IMG/VR virus record: IMGVR_UViG_3300021961_000805
Span: 1 to 20,347 of that record
Direction: 5' to 3' (one strand)
From: a virus
Length of the DNA: 20,347 bases
Shown: piece after piece, positions 12,963 through 19,125 of the stretch
Layout: each line of letters opens with the position of its first letter
Position numbering within the stretch: the stretch's first letter is position 1
Program-made: the position numbers and the translations under genes
The notes under the pieces: model-generated
What the model was told of the DNA's origin: nothing
The model's database searches: none
What the model saw: the letters and a program-made list of their open reading frames with translations, nothing else

Positions 12963-13227
12963 TTGGGGTAAAAACGGTCTGTGTAAAAACTATGACACAG
13001 AGTTGTTTTATCCAGAACCAGGTCAATCTGAACAGAGTAAGAAGGCTTGTTCTATTTGTAAGAACTGTCCTGTTCGTATTGAATGCCTTACTGAAGCACT
13101 TGTGTCTCAGGAACAGTTTGGTGTTTGGGGTGGGTTCACTATTAGGCAACGTAGAAAAATTGCTAATGCCTTGAGCAAAAATCTAAACTTAGATTCAGTA
13201 AGGAGGTTTATTGAGAATGTCAACTAA
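12940..13227 (+). CDS. whiB-like: WhiB-family iron-sulfur transcription regulator
   Basis: A 95-residue WhiB-like protein starting at GTG 12940 with AAGGAGA upstream. The four cluster ligands are C15, C40, C43 and C49 in the pattern C...C-x2-C-x5-C (CKNCPVRIEC); C37 is an extra Cys. The G-V-W-G-G turn is at 61-65, followed by a basic DNA-binding helix (RQRRKIANALSK). These proteins hold a 4Fe-4S cluster and bind the housekeeping sigma factor region 4 to redirect transcription. Phage versions can block host WhiB action, as shown for mycobacteriophage TM4 WhiB. The family is actinobacterial, so this gene is the main host clue in the window. Confidence 0.95.
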   Translation: MSHTGRTDWGKNGLCKNYDTELFYPEPGQSEQSKKACSICKNCPVRIECLTEALVSQEQFGVWGGFTIRQRRKIANALSKNLNLDSVRRFIENVN

Positions 13228-13387
13228 GTATCTCATTCAGATTACTAAAGATACTGTGGTTGAACTTGATTCCGATTATGAAGCTCAACAGGTAGCAGAT
13301 ATGCTTGCTGATAGAGAAGCAACAAAGTCTATGCTTGGTTTAGTATCAACAATCAAGAGCAACTATAGGATTCTATCTAATGTCTAA
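13217..13387 (+). CDS. Small hypothetical protein (56 aa)
   Basis: ATG 13217 follows AGGAGG (13200-13205) and overlaps the WhiB stop by 11 bases. The 56-residue product ends TAA 13385-13387, overlapping the next ATG. It looks like a beta strand (KYLIQITKDTVVELD) followed by one long helix (SDYEAQQVADMLADREATKS) and a short basic end (TIKSNYRILSNV). The strand-helix-strand order resembles small accessory domains of DNA-binding proteins. It has no Cys, so it is not part of the zinc set. It could modulate its WhiB neighbour, but that is only positional inference. Confidence 0.72.
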   Translation: MSTKYLIQITKDTVVELDSDYEAQQVADMLADREATKSMLGLVSTIKSNYRILSNV

Positions 13388-13517
13388 TGATAATGGTCCT
13401 CTCAACTTTGATGCAAAGGTTCCCATAAAGAATCTTTTTGAATATAGTATTCCATGCATCATTGATAAGAGTGAATCAATAGATGAAGAAGATGAAGGTA
13501 ATAATTCCGATGAGTAA
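13380..13517 (+). CDS. Small acidic hypothetical protein (45 aa)
   Basis: ATG 13380 overlaps the preceding stop by eight bases, and the frame ends TAA 13515-13517, overlapping the next gene by eight bases. The 45-residue product (begins MSNDNGPLNFDAKV) has a short hydrophobic centre (IKNLFEYSIPCIID) and an acidic end (SIDEEDEGNNSDE). Its ribosome site is weak. Support comes from the exact fit between neighbours and the shared overlap style; nothing indicates its role. Confidence 0.6.
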   Translation: MSNDNGPLNFDAKVPIKNLFEYSIPCIIDKSESIDEEDEGNNSDE

Positions 13518-13707
13518 ATCGTCTTCATTTGTAAGCAAGTATTGGTTCGCTAGAGGGTACGCTGATAGGATCTTGGATTTGGACCTGGATGCGCCGAAGA
13601 TAGAAGTCAATGATTACTACGAGGAAATCACGGGAGTAAACATCATTGAAGAATATAATCTTGGTTATCAAGAAGCACAGAAAGATAAGGTGAATCATGT
13701 CATCTAA
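13510..13707 (+). CDS. Hypothetical small protein
   Basis: ATG 13510 is preferred over an in-frame ATG at 13483 because it overlaps the previous stop in the usual way and follows GAAGG (about 13494-13498). The 65-residue product begins MSKSSSFVSKYWFARGYADRI and has acidic turns (LDLDLDAPKIEVNDYYEE) and a polar helix (IIEEYNLGYQEAQKDK). Ala/Arg/Gly with aromatic residues (YWFARGYADR, YNLGYQEA) occur twice, suggesting two similar helix turns. Family not recognised. It overlaps the next gene by 11 bases. Confidence 0.7.
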   Translation: MSKSSSFVSKYWFARGYADRILDLDLDAPKIEVNDYYEEITGVNIIEEYNLGYQEAQKDKVNHVI

Positions 13708-14071
13708 ATGCGCTGATGTAATTGCTGACAGACTCAAAGGTAGAGAAGATCTTCTTTCAAAGATCTACGAAGCAATTGATGATGAAAGCAAGACTGAAGA
13801 AATTTGTGAGAGTGAAGGTATTGTTGATCCTGAGGATTTCTTGTATGAACTTCCTTTGGGTATAAGCAAGTTTTTGCTTGTCACAATTCATCTATCAACA
13901 GGTGGGCCTGGTGATTGGTTGGAATGTCATGTTGATGAACATGGTCAAGGTCTTTTCCGTGTAGTTTATCACTACAATGATTGGTTTGATCATGCGGAAA
14001 AGGAAGTAGAAACGTCATCCTCTTTGTGGAGGTATGCCGAACAAGTTGTTGAGTCAGTAGTTTATTCATAA
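13697..14071 (+). CDS. Hypothetical protein with STGGPGDWLEC motif
   Basis: A 124-residue protein; ATG 13697 follows AAGG (13687-13690). The N-terminal half is helical and acidic (ADRLKGREDLLSKIYEAIDDES, TEEICESEGIVDPEDFLYE). The C-terminal half starts with a strand and the distinctive loop LLVTIHLSTGGPGDWLECHV (about residues 65-84), then strands (GQGLFRVVYHYNDWFDHAE). Proteins with a similar STGGPG-D-x-EC loop occur in other phages, and the fold looks like a small mixed sheet; I cannot name the family or role. 19 bases separate it from the next gene. Confidence 0.78.
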   Translation: MSSKCADVIADRLKGREDLLSKIYEAIDDESKTEEICESEGIVDPEDFLYELPLGISKFLLVTIHLSTGGPGDWLECHVDEHGQGLFRVVYHYNDWFDHAEKEVETSSSLWRYAEQVVESVVYS

Positions 14072-14090
14072 CTAGTAGAAAGATAGAGAA

Positions 14091-14735
14091 ATGGAAGTTA
14101 CAGTAGATATTGACACAGACGAAATTGTAAGCGAGATTATGGATGATCTTGACTATCGTGATATTCGCGATAAGGTTCTTGAGCATCTTGATATTGCTGA
14201 TCTGGCTAATGATGTCATTGATAATATTAGTTACTCAGATATGGCAGAGTATGTAGTTCGGGAAATTGAGTACTCGGATCTTGCTTCTGAGGTCAGGGAT
14301 TACATTGAAATCGAGGATGAAGTTTACAATCTGCTTGAGCAATATGATCCTACTCGTAACTGTTCAACTGGTAACGCTTTTACTGAGGCAGTAAGGAAGG
14401 CTATTGCTCATTTGAATAGCGTACCTGTTGCTGATACGGTTGTTCCTGAAAATACTGAGCAGACAGTTGCTGTTCCTGATCAAGAAAGTGTTGAGGTTCC
14501 GGCTGTGGATTCTCCTAATGTTTCCGATTCCCTGGTTTCTCAGGAATTCGTTTTTACTAATGGCGAGAAGGCTAAGTTGAAGGATATCGGTATCACAATG
14601 ACTAAGCGTGTTGTGAACGAGTTGTTCAATCAGTATGTTCCTGATTTTGGAACAGATCCGCTTATGCGTATTCGGTTGGAAGCGAAGGCTTTTGACATTC
14701 TCAACGAGGAATTTGATAAGGAGTTCAATGTCTAA
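14091..14735 (+). CDS. Protein with six 13-residue repeats
   Basis: A 214-residue acidic protein with AGAAAGATAGAGAA before its ATG. Residues 7-84 form six consecutive units of exactly 13 residues, each roughly [IL]-[DE]-[YI]-x-D-[LI]-[AR]-x-x-V-x-[DE]-x. Examples are LDYRDIRDKVLEH, LDIADLANDVIDN and IEYSDLASEVRDY. After this comes a Pro/Val/Glu/Thr-rich linker (about 105-150: VADTVVPENTEQTVAVP) and a small folded C-terminal domain (residues 152-214: FVFTNGEKAKLKDIG, then helices MTKRVVNELFNQYV and MRIRLEAKAFDIL). No enzyme motif is visible. It overlaps the following ATPase gene by eight bases, so the two are probably made together. Confidence 0.85.
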   Translation: MEVTVDIDTDEIVSEIMDDLDYRDIRDKVLEHLDIADLANDVIDNISYSDMAEYVVREIEYSDLASEVRDYIEIEDEVYNLLEQYDPTRNCSTGNAFTEAVRKAIAHLNSVPVADTVVPENTEQTVAVPDQESVEVPAVDSPNVSDSLVSQEFVFTNGEKAKLKDIGITMTKRVVNELFNQYVPDFGTDPLMRIRLEAKAFDILNEEFDKEFNV

Positions 14736-16368
14736 GTACATCAAAATTACAAACTATCTGGGGTCAGACGAGATTGTTTCTCGTCTGGCTCTAGAAAAGC
14801 TTGGTCTCTCAACTAAGAGAAACGATGCTGAAACCATTGGTCAGTTTGGTTCAGGTATCAAGTTTGCTCCTATTGCGGCTTTGCGTAATGGATGGGAGTG
14901 GTGGTTTACTGGTCGTGATCACAAAGGACCATACTTCATGCAATACATTTCTCGTGAAGAGGATGGTATTGATTGCATTTGGTATGACTATGGTGATGAA
15001 GTAAAGCCATCTTCTTTCACTGTTGGTGCCGGTGAACTTTCTTGGACTGATCCGTTTCAGATTATTCGTGAGGCAATCTCTAATGCAATGGATGGAGCTA
15101 AACTGTCCGATAGCAGTTGGGACTTCTCTTTTGTTGATGAGGTTGATTACCGTGAGGGGCAGTTCAATGTTTACATTACGGCTGCTCCTGAACTTGTAGA
15201 TATCCTCAACAATTACGATAAGTATTTTGCTGATGGAACAGAGCGTATCAACAGTTTCGGTAATTATGAGATGTTGAAGAAAGCTGGTGACAAGTTCAGG
15301 GTATTCTGTCACAACGTCCTTGTAAGTGAGAAAGAAACTGAGTCAATGTTTGATTACAACTTTGACTCGATCTCTTTGAACGAGGAAAGAACAGTCAAGA
15401 ATGAATATGAACTGACTTCTTCTGTTGCTCGGACTGTTGCTAATGCTCCGGCTAAAGTCATTCCTAGCATCATCAAAAATGCTCTAAACATTACTATGTT
15501 TGAGTGGAATTCTTTGACTGCTCCTGCGTATAAGTATCAGCATTTTGTTGAGGATTGGTTTGCCATCTTCAAAGAGATGTACGGTGAAAATGCTGTTCTT
15601 GTAAAGAATGATGCTTATGCCCAGGTTGTTGCTAAGGCTTTGAAGTACCGAGATAGGACTGCTGTATTTGTAAATACTGATTTCGGTGGTTCTCTGCTTG
15701 AAGCTGCTGGTATTCCTACCGCTGAGAGTGTCATTGGTGAAGAGGCTAATTTTCAGATTGATGATGATATCGAAGATTATTCGACTCTTATGACTGCGAT
15801 TTCTATTGCAACTATTGCTGAGCCTAAACTGTCTGATTATGTTGATCATATGGGTGTTCTTGAAGGTGATGCTGCAAGAGATTGTCGTGGCATGACTATC
15901 AATATCAACAATGACAAGCCAGTCAGAATTCTTATTTCTGAGAATCATTTGCAGACTGGATCTGTTAGCGACATTGTTGCTACTTTGATTCATGAGTATG
16001 ATCATGCGTCAAGCGGTATCTTTGATGGTTTTTCCGATGAAGGCAAGTTGTTTAGGAATCTTGCCGACGAGAGAATCGGGAAAATGATTATGGAAAATTA
16101 CAAGCCTAATCCGTTCTTTATTCAGGATGGTGTGGTATGCTTCAAAGCATCTGATATGGCAATGATTGGTGATGGCCTTTATGCCACTACTGAGCATGTC
16201 AGAATGCTTGATTGTTTTCTGATGAAAGTGGGCCGGTTTGTTTTGAAGTTGACTGGTGATGCTATTGAGGAAAACTTTGGTCATGAGCATCAACCTCACT
16301 TTGCTCAGGATGCTACGGTAATTTGTTATCCAACGATGATTAATGTAGAAAGTGTTGAGATTGTATAG
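14728..16368 (+). CDS. GHKL-like ATPase with C-terminal HExxH motif (RIIA-like?)
   Basis: A 546-residue protein starting at ATG 14728 after AAGGAG (14718-14723). Residues 37-46 (IGQFGSGIKF) look like a glycine-rich ATP-binding loop. Residues 114-122 (REAISNAMD, with E115, N119, D122) match the E-x3-N-x2-D N-box of GHKL ATPases. A strand GDKFRVFCHNVLV (187-199) fits their ATP-side sheet. Near the C-terminus, LIHEYDHASSG (421-430) is an HExxH zinc-peptidase motif (H422, E423, H426), with E438 or E448 as possible third ligand. I recall phage proteins of this build annotated as ATP-binding or RIIA-like, but cannot check. It is the largest unexplained protein here, and a short ORF follows in its 3' overlap. 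Confidence 0.75.
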   Translation: MSKYIKITNYLGSDEIVSRLALEKLGLSTKRNDAETIGQFGSGIKFAPIAALRNGWEWWFTGRDHKGPYFMQYISREEDGIDCIWYDYGDEVKPSSFTVGAGELSWTDPFQIIREAISNAMDGAKLSDSSWDFSFVDEVDYREGQFNVYITAAPELVDILNNYDKYFADGTERINSFGNYEMLKKAGDKFRVFCHNVLVSEKETESMFDYNFDSISLNEERTVKNEYELTSSVARTVANAPAKVIPSIIKNALNITMFEWNSLTAPAYKYQHFVEDWFAIFKEMYGENAVLVKNDAYAQVVAKALKYRDRTAVFVNTDFGGSLLEAAGIPTAESVIGEEANFQIDDDIEDYSTLMTAISIATIAEPKLSDYVDHMGVLEGDAARDCRGMTININNDKPVRILISENHLQTGSVSDIVATLIHEYDHASSGIFDGFSDEGKLFRNLADERIGKMIMENYKPNPFFIQDGVVCFKASDMAMIGDGLYATTEHVRMLDCFLMKVGRFVLKLTGDAIEENFGHEHQPHFAQDATVICYPTMINVESVEIV

Positions 16369-16486
16369 ACTAATCTACCTACAGATTATTCTGATTCTTT
16401 CGATCATCTCTATTTCTATGATTCCATTGTTCATATTCCTATTGCTAATCTATGCAATAGGTATGCTGATTGCGGTGCTAATCTAA
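16352..16486 (+). CDS. Small membrane peptide (44 aa), holin-sized
   Basis: The frame from GTG 16352 (or TTG 16355/16361) to TAA 16484-16486 encodes 44 residues of which nearly all after the first six are hydrophobic: a basic-tipped start (VLRLYRLIY) and then LQIILILSIISISMIPLF and IFLLLIYAIGMLIAVLI, enough for one long or two short membrane helices around a Pro. It fills the only gap between two genes and its stop overlaps the next ATG as TAATG, the coupling used all through this operon. Ribosome site is weak (AGAAAG), with eight bases to TTG 16361. It is too short for most holins but could be a holin, antiholin or membrane-targeting peptide. Confidence 0.65.
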   Translation: MLRLYRLIYLQIILILSIISISMIPLFIFLLLIYAIGMLIAVLI

Positions 16487-16803
16487 TGCCTAAATACAAC
16501 AAATACTTCGTAATTGAATACAGACTACCTATCCAGGTGGATGATGTATCTTCAATTCCTGAAGCTGTCTCAAGAGCTAAAAGGATTGTTGAGAATAGGT
16601 TTGGATTTGCTCCAGACAATTGGAATGCTAGAGTGTTTGAATATGATCCAGAGGCTGATGTTGTTGGTCATGTAAAAGAATACTTTTACAATCCACATTC
16701 AGCTTCGTTCAGAGAGATTACAAAGAATTTAGAGTATCACAAAGACATGGTTGAAAAAGGTATTGACCCGAGTAAAATTGAAGGAGATGAAGATGCTAGT
16801 TGA
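16486..16803 (+). CDS. Hypothetical protein
   Basis: A 105-residue protein starting in a TAATG overlap with the small membrane ORF. It begins with a strand (KYFVIEYRLPIQV), then a helix (SIPEAVSRAKRIVENRF), a second strand set (NARVFEYDPEADVVGHVKEYFY) and a C-terminal charged helix (REITKNLEYHKDMVEKG). A small ferredoxin-like beta-alpha-beta fold is plausible. It has no Cys and no membrane segment. It overlaps the next gene by 11 bases, and the next ribosome site GAAGGAG lies inside it. Family not recognised. Confidence 0.75.
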   Translation: MPKYNKYFVIEYRLPIQVDDVSSIPEAVSRAKRIVENRFGFAPDNWNARVFEYDPEADVVGHVKEYFYNPHSASFREITKNLEYHKDMVEKGIDPSKIEGDEDAS

Positions 16804-17047
16804 TTTTAAAGTAAGTGAAATTAACTCTAGTAACATCAAGAGAGTTGAGTTTAGAAATTTCTCAGAAGATGGTTGGAGCGCAGATTCTAAAGGTCACATG
16901 AGAATTACCTTTCAGAATAATCAGGCTTACATCTATGAGGAAGTTCCTTTCACAGAGGTTTTGAATCTTGTTGGATCTGAGTCTGTTGGTTCTTACTTCA
17001 ATAAGAATATTGCCAGGGCAGACTACAAGTTTACAAAGCAGTTGTGA
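16793..17047 (+). CDS. KTSC-domain protein
   Basis: Three closely spaced ATGs exist; ATG 16793 gives seven bases to AAGGAG (16780-16785) and is chosen (84 residues). The sequence fits the KTSC domain: strands with IKRVEFRNF and MRITFQNNQAYIYEEVP, then the signature LVGSESVGSYFNKNIARADY near the C-terminus, where S-V-G-S-Y-F-N-x-x-I is typical. The domain is found alone in many phages and also fused to lysyl-tRNA synthetase relatives; its molecular role is unknown. It overlaps the HNH gene by four bases (GTGA). Confidence 0.85.
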   Translation: MLVDFKVSEINSSNIKRVEFRNFSEDGWSADSKGHMRITFQNNQAYIYEEVPFTEVLNLVGSESVGSYFNKNIARADYKFTKQL

Positions 17048-17481
17048 GAAAGGTTGTATGTTGTGGTTGTGAGTTGATTTACACTGTTGATAGAACAGCA
17101 ATGTACCGTAGCAAAAGATGGTGCGGTTCTGATGATTGTAAGAATATTATTGACACTAAAGTAAAACACAGCAACTACAAGAAAAAGATGAGAAAGATTG
17201 AGAACGGGACTTACAGATCAGGTGTGACTCCAGAAATTAGAAAATATATTTTGAATAGGGATTCCTACTGTTGTGGTAAATGTAAGAGTTCTTATTCGGA
17301 TGATAGGATGATGCAGGTTCATCATATTATTCCTGTGTCAGATGGTGGTGGTGATGATCTTACAAATCTAATTACTGTTTGTAGGAATTGCCATAGAAAG
17401 ATTCACAATGATGATTGGAGAAAGTATGTCGATTCGTTCACAAAGATTGTTGAAAAAATGGAGGCAAACTCGTCATCCTGA
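17044..17481 (+). CDS. HNH endonuclease
   Basis: A 145-residue protein starting at GTG 17044. The HNH site is QVHHIIPVSDGGGDDLTNLI (91-110) followed by VCRNCHRKIH (112-121): H93/H94, N108 and H117 are the catalytic and metal residues. Two Cys pairs (C77/C80 and C113/C116) form the structural zinc site. The N-terminus has another Cys-rich segment (VVCCGCEL, WCGSDDC) that looks like a separate zinc knuckle. Free-standing HNH enzymes in phages act as homing endonucleases or as packaging-associated nickases. It is far from terL and inside a small-gene operon, so homing or a cos/repair role are open. It overlaps the next gene by 56 bases. Confidence 0.92.
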   Translation: MRKVVCCGCELIYTVDRTAMYRSKRWCGSDDCKNIIDTKVKHSNYKKKMRKIENGTYRSGVTPEIRKYILNRDSYCCGKCKSSYSDDRMMQVHHIIPVSDGGGDDLTNLITVCRNCHRKIHNDDWRKYVDSFTKIVEKMEANSSS

Positions 17482-17674
17482 TGAGGATGAAGAACTTACT
17501 TATGTTTGTAAGTGGGTTGATGAGTTGCATTCTGTAATGACTAGACACTCTGGAGATTCTAATTTTAGAATGGATCTACTGGATGCCGCAGGAGCTTTCT
17601 TTGATGAAAGACTTACCGATGGTCAGAAGCGTGACGCTTTTGTTTACACTCTAGGTTTACTTGGTAGAAAGTAA
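17426..17674 (+). CDS. Hypothetical protein
   Basis: ATG 17426 is preferred over ATG 17408 since GGAGAAAG ends just before it at usual spacing; both lie inside the HNH gene in another frame, giving a 56-base overlap. The 82-residue product starts basic (MSIRSQRLLKKWRQTRHPD), then is helical: EELTYVCKWVDELHSVMTRH and NFRMDLLDAAGAFFDERL, with a final helix DAFVYTLGLL. It looks like a small helical bundle. The end lies eight bases before the tRNA-Leu. Family not recognised. Confidence 0.72.
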   Translation: MSIRSQRLLKKWRQTRHPDEDEELTYVCKWVDELHSVMTRHSGDSNFRMDLLDAAGAFFDERLTDGQKRDAFVYTLGLLGRK

Positions 17675-17682
17675 TTGGTATT

Positions 17683-17755
17683 ACCCCAGTAGCCCAATGG
17701 CAGAGGCAGAAGACTTAAAATCTTTCAAGTATGGGTTCGAGTCCCATCTGGGGTA
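17683..17755 (+). tRNA. tRNA-Leu (anticodon TAA), short variable loop
   Basis: The cloverleaf is complete: acceptor ACCCCAG (17683-17689) / CTGGGGT (17748-17754), T8-A9, D arm, anticodon stem GAAGA / TCTTT with one G-T pair and loop CTTAAAA, and T arm ATGGG-TTCGAGT-CCCAT. The anticodon TAA reads UUA (Leu). The variable loop is about five bases, unlike the long arm of bacterial Leu tRNAs. CCA is not encoded. The next gene starts four bases after the end. Confidence 0.9.
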
Positions 17756-17758
17756 CTT

Positions 17759-17977
17759 ATGAAGAAAAAGATAGCACCTAAATGGGTTCTTCATGAAGTT
17801 CTTGATCTTATAGATCAAGGTGTTGATGTTCATAATTGGGAAATTGTGAACGACTTCTTAGAAGGACAATCACGCTTTACTATGCTAGACTGGATAAGGC
17901 ACAATAGATCTTTGTTTACTTACTGCGTTATGAGTAAACAATATGATCACATTGAGTTTTATCATGGACCTAAGTAA
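17759..17977 (+). CDS. Hypothetical protein
   Basis: A 72-residue protein whose ATG starts four bases after the last base of the tRNA-Leu. The only ribosome-site-like sequence is GGGG inside the 3' acceptor strand of that tRNA (17750-17753). The product is helical with basic start (MKKKIAPKWVLHEVLDLID) and aromatic/His-rich middle and end (VHNWEIVNDFLEGQSRF, QYDHIEFYHGPK). It has no recognisable motif. It overlaps the next gene by 14 bases. It could be read only from a transcript not processed at the tRNA. Confidence 0.65.
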   Translation: MKKKIAPKWVLHEVLDLIDQGVDVHNWEIVNDFLEGQSRFTMLDWIRHNRSLFTYCVMSKQYDHIEFYHGPK

Positions 17978-18326
17978 AAAGAAAGAAGCTGATCTGTACA
18001 CAGATATAGTCTTAGAGCTATTCACTGCTTATGTATTAGATGATAATTCGTCTCCTGATGATTTGTCACGTATGGTGATGGATGCTGTGAGAGATGACGA
18101 TTTAGTCAATGGTCCAGGTTTGATGGAAGGTCTGATTTTTTCATGTATTTTACACATGGCGATGATCATTACCTTTACTGCTCTAAAGACAGGGATGACA
18201 AGAAAGGAAGTTCTTGAGCAATATGCTTTGGTTTATCAAGGAACAAAAGAAAGCATTGCATGTATGCCACAAGTCCACCCAGAAATTGTTAATAAGATAG
18301 TTCAAAACTTTGAAGGTTTGATTTAG
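17964..18326 (+). CDS. Hypothetical helical protein
   Basis: ATG 17964 is chosen over an in-frame start at 17943 because it leaves a normal 14-base overlap; no strong ribosome site is visible, so coupling to the upstream gene is likely. The 120-residue product is mostly helical: DLYTDIVLELFTAYVLDD, an acidic turn (SPDDLSRMVMDAVRDDD), a hydrophobic helix (GLIFSCILHMAMIITFTAL, about residues 57-75) that may be buried or membrane-associated, and KEVLEQYALVYQGT. The gene ends four bases before the tRNA-like gene. Function unknown. Confidence 0.72.
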   Translation: MDLSKKKEADLYTDIVLELFTAYVLDDNSSPDDLSRMVMDAVRDDDLVNGPGLMEGLIFSCILHMAMIITFTALKTGMTRKEVLEQYALVYQGTKESIACMPQVHPEIVNKIVQNFEGLI

Positions 18327-18330
18327 TCTA

Positions 18331-18409
18331 CCCTGTCAGGTTCACCCGGTAGGTGAACTGTGTCTTATAAACACAGTCTAAACAAGTGGTTCAACTCCAC
18401 TGACAGGGA
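18331..18409 (+). tRNA. tRNA-Ile-like gene (anticodon TAT), irregular
   Basis: Acceptor CCCTGTC (18331-18337) pairs perfectly with GACAGGG (18402-18408), discriminator A. T arm AGTGG-TTCAACT-CCACT and anticodon arm TGTGT-CTTATAA-ACACA are good; anticodon TAT would read AUA. Odd points: A instead of T at position 8, a D arm that can pair for up to seven bases (GTTCACC / GGTGAAC), no clear base 26, and a nine-base variable loop. A run of T follows (ACTTTTTT). Either a divergent tRNA or a tRNA-like RNA. Confidence 0.65.
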
Positions 18410-18435
18410 CTTTTTTATTATAAGGAGGAAGTACC

Positions 18436-19014
18436 ATGAAACTTCTGATATTATTTACATCTGCGCTGATAGCGCTATCGTTTTCAATAGAGAAAGAGAG
18501 AGGAGAAAATGTCTCACCTGCTGTTGAAATTACAGCAACACAAGAGATTGGGCAAAGCAGGAGGGATCATCCTATTGCTACTCTTGTTCACGTAGATATT
18601 GTTCCTGAGCCAGTCAAGTCTGTAAGAATTTATTCTGTTACGACAACGACTACAACAACGGTTCCAGTTGAACCTTATAGATCTAGTTCTCCTGATTGGA
18701 TTTGTCCTGAATGGCATGATCTAGCATCACTTGCTGGATGGCCTGAAGAAGAAATCTCAAAGGTTTCTTATGCTATTTATAGAGAAAGTCGATGCCGTCC
18801 TGATCAGCATAATCCTGATGATCCTATGGGCGGTAGTAATGGTCTTATGCAAATCAATAAGTTTTGGTGTAAGCCTAGTAAGTTCTGGCCTAATGGCTGG
18901 TTGCAAAGTCATGATGTTTTAGAAACTTGTGACGATCTTTTTGACCCTGAAATAAATCTGAGAGCAGCTTTTGCTATTTGGCAAAACTCTGGCTGGTCTC
19001 CTTGGAACCTATAA
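18436..19014 (+). CDS. Secreted lysozyme-like transglycosylase
   Basis: A 192-residue protein with AAGGAGG before ATG 18436. Residues 1-18 (MKLLILFTSALIALSFSI) form a signal peptide or a signal-arrest-release anchor. A polar linker follows, with seven Thr in a row at 69-75 (SVTTTTTTTVPV), a linker type common in exported actinobacterial proteins. The catalytic domain (about 86-192) has YAIYRESRCRPD with E117 as general acid, and GLMQIN (137-142) plus a C-terminal AFAIWQNSGWSPW, as in SLT/lysozyme-like folds. It probably cleaves cell-wall glycan from outside the membrane: an endolysin exported by the host Sec route, or a cell-wall modifying protein. Paired Cys (C90, C120, C145, C164) could form disulfides. 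Confidence 0.88.
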   Translation: MKLLILFTSALIALSFSIEKERGENVSPAVEITATQEIGQSRRDHPIATLVHVDIVPEPVKSVRIYSVTTTTTTTVPVEPYRSSSPDWICPEWHDLASLAGWPEEEISKVSYAIYRESRCRPDQHNPDDPMGGSNGLMQINKFWCKPSKFWPNGWLQSHDVLETCDDLFDPEINLRAAFAIWQNSGWSPWNL

Positions 19015-19026
19015 GAAAGGTTGATT

Positions 19027-19125
19027 GTGAAAGTGAAGTGCGTAGAGTGTGGTCGTGAGTTTGATCTTCTTGATGAAGATGATGCTCAGGAGTGGTATTA
19101 CGGTCATGATTGCGAGGTTGATTGA
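19027..19125 (+). CDS. Zinc-ribbon microprotein (32 aa)
   Basis: GTG 19027 with AAAGG upstream opens a 32-codon gene that ends TGA 19123-19125, overlapping the next ATG by one base. The product starts with a knuckle C5-x2-C8 (VKCVECGREF), then an acidic stretch (DLLDEDDAQEWYYG) and ends H27-x-C29 (GHDCEVD). That gives C-x2-C...H-x-C, a complete ligand set for one zinc in a very small protein. The tight fit between neighbours and shared overlap style support it. Function unknown. Confidence 0.72.
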   Translation: MKVKCVECGREFDLLDEDDAQEWYYGHDCEVD

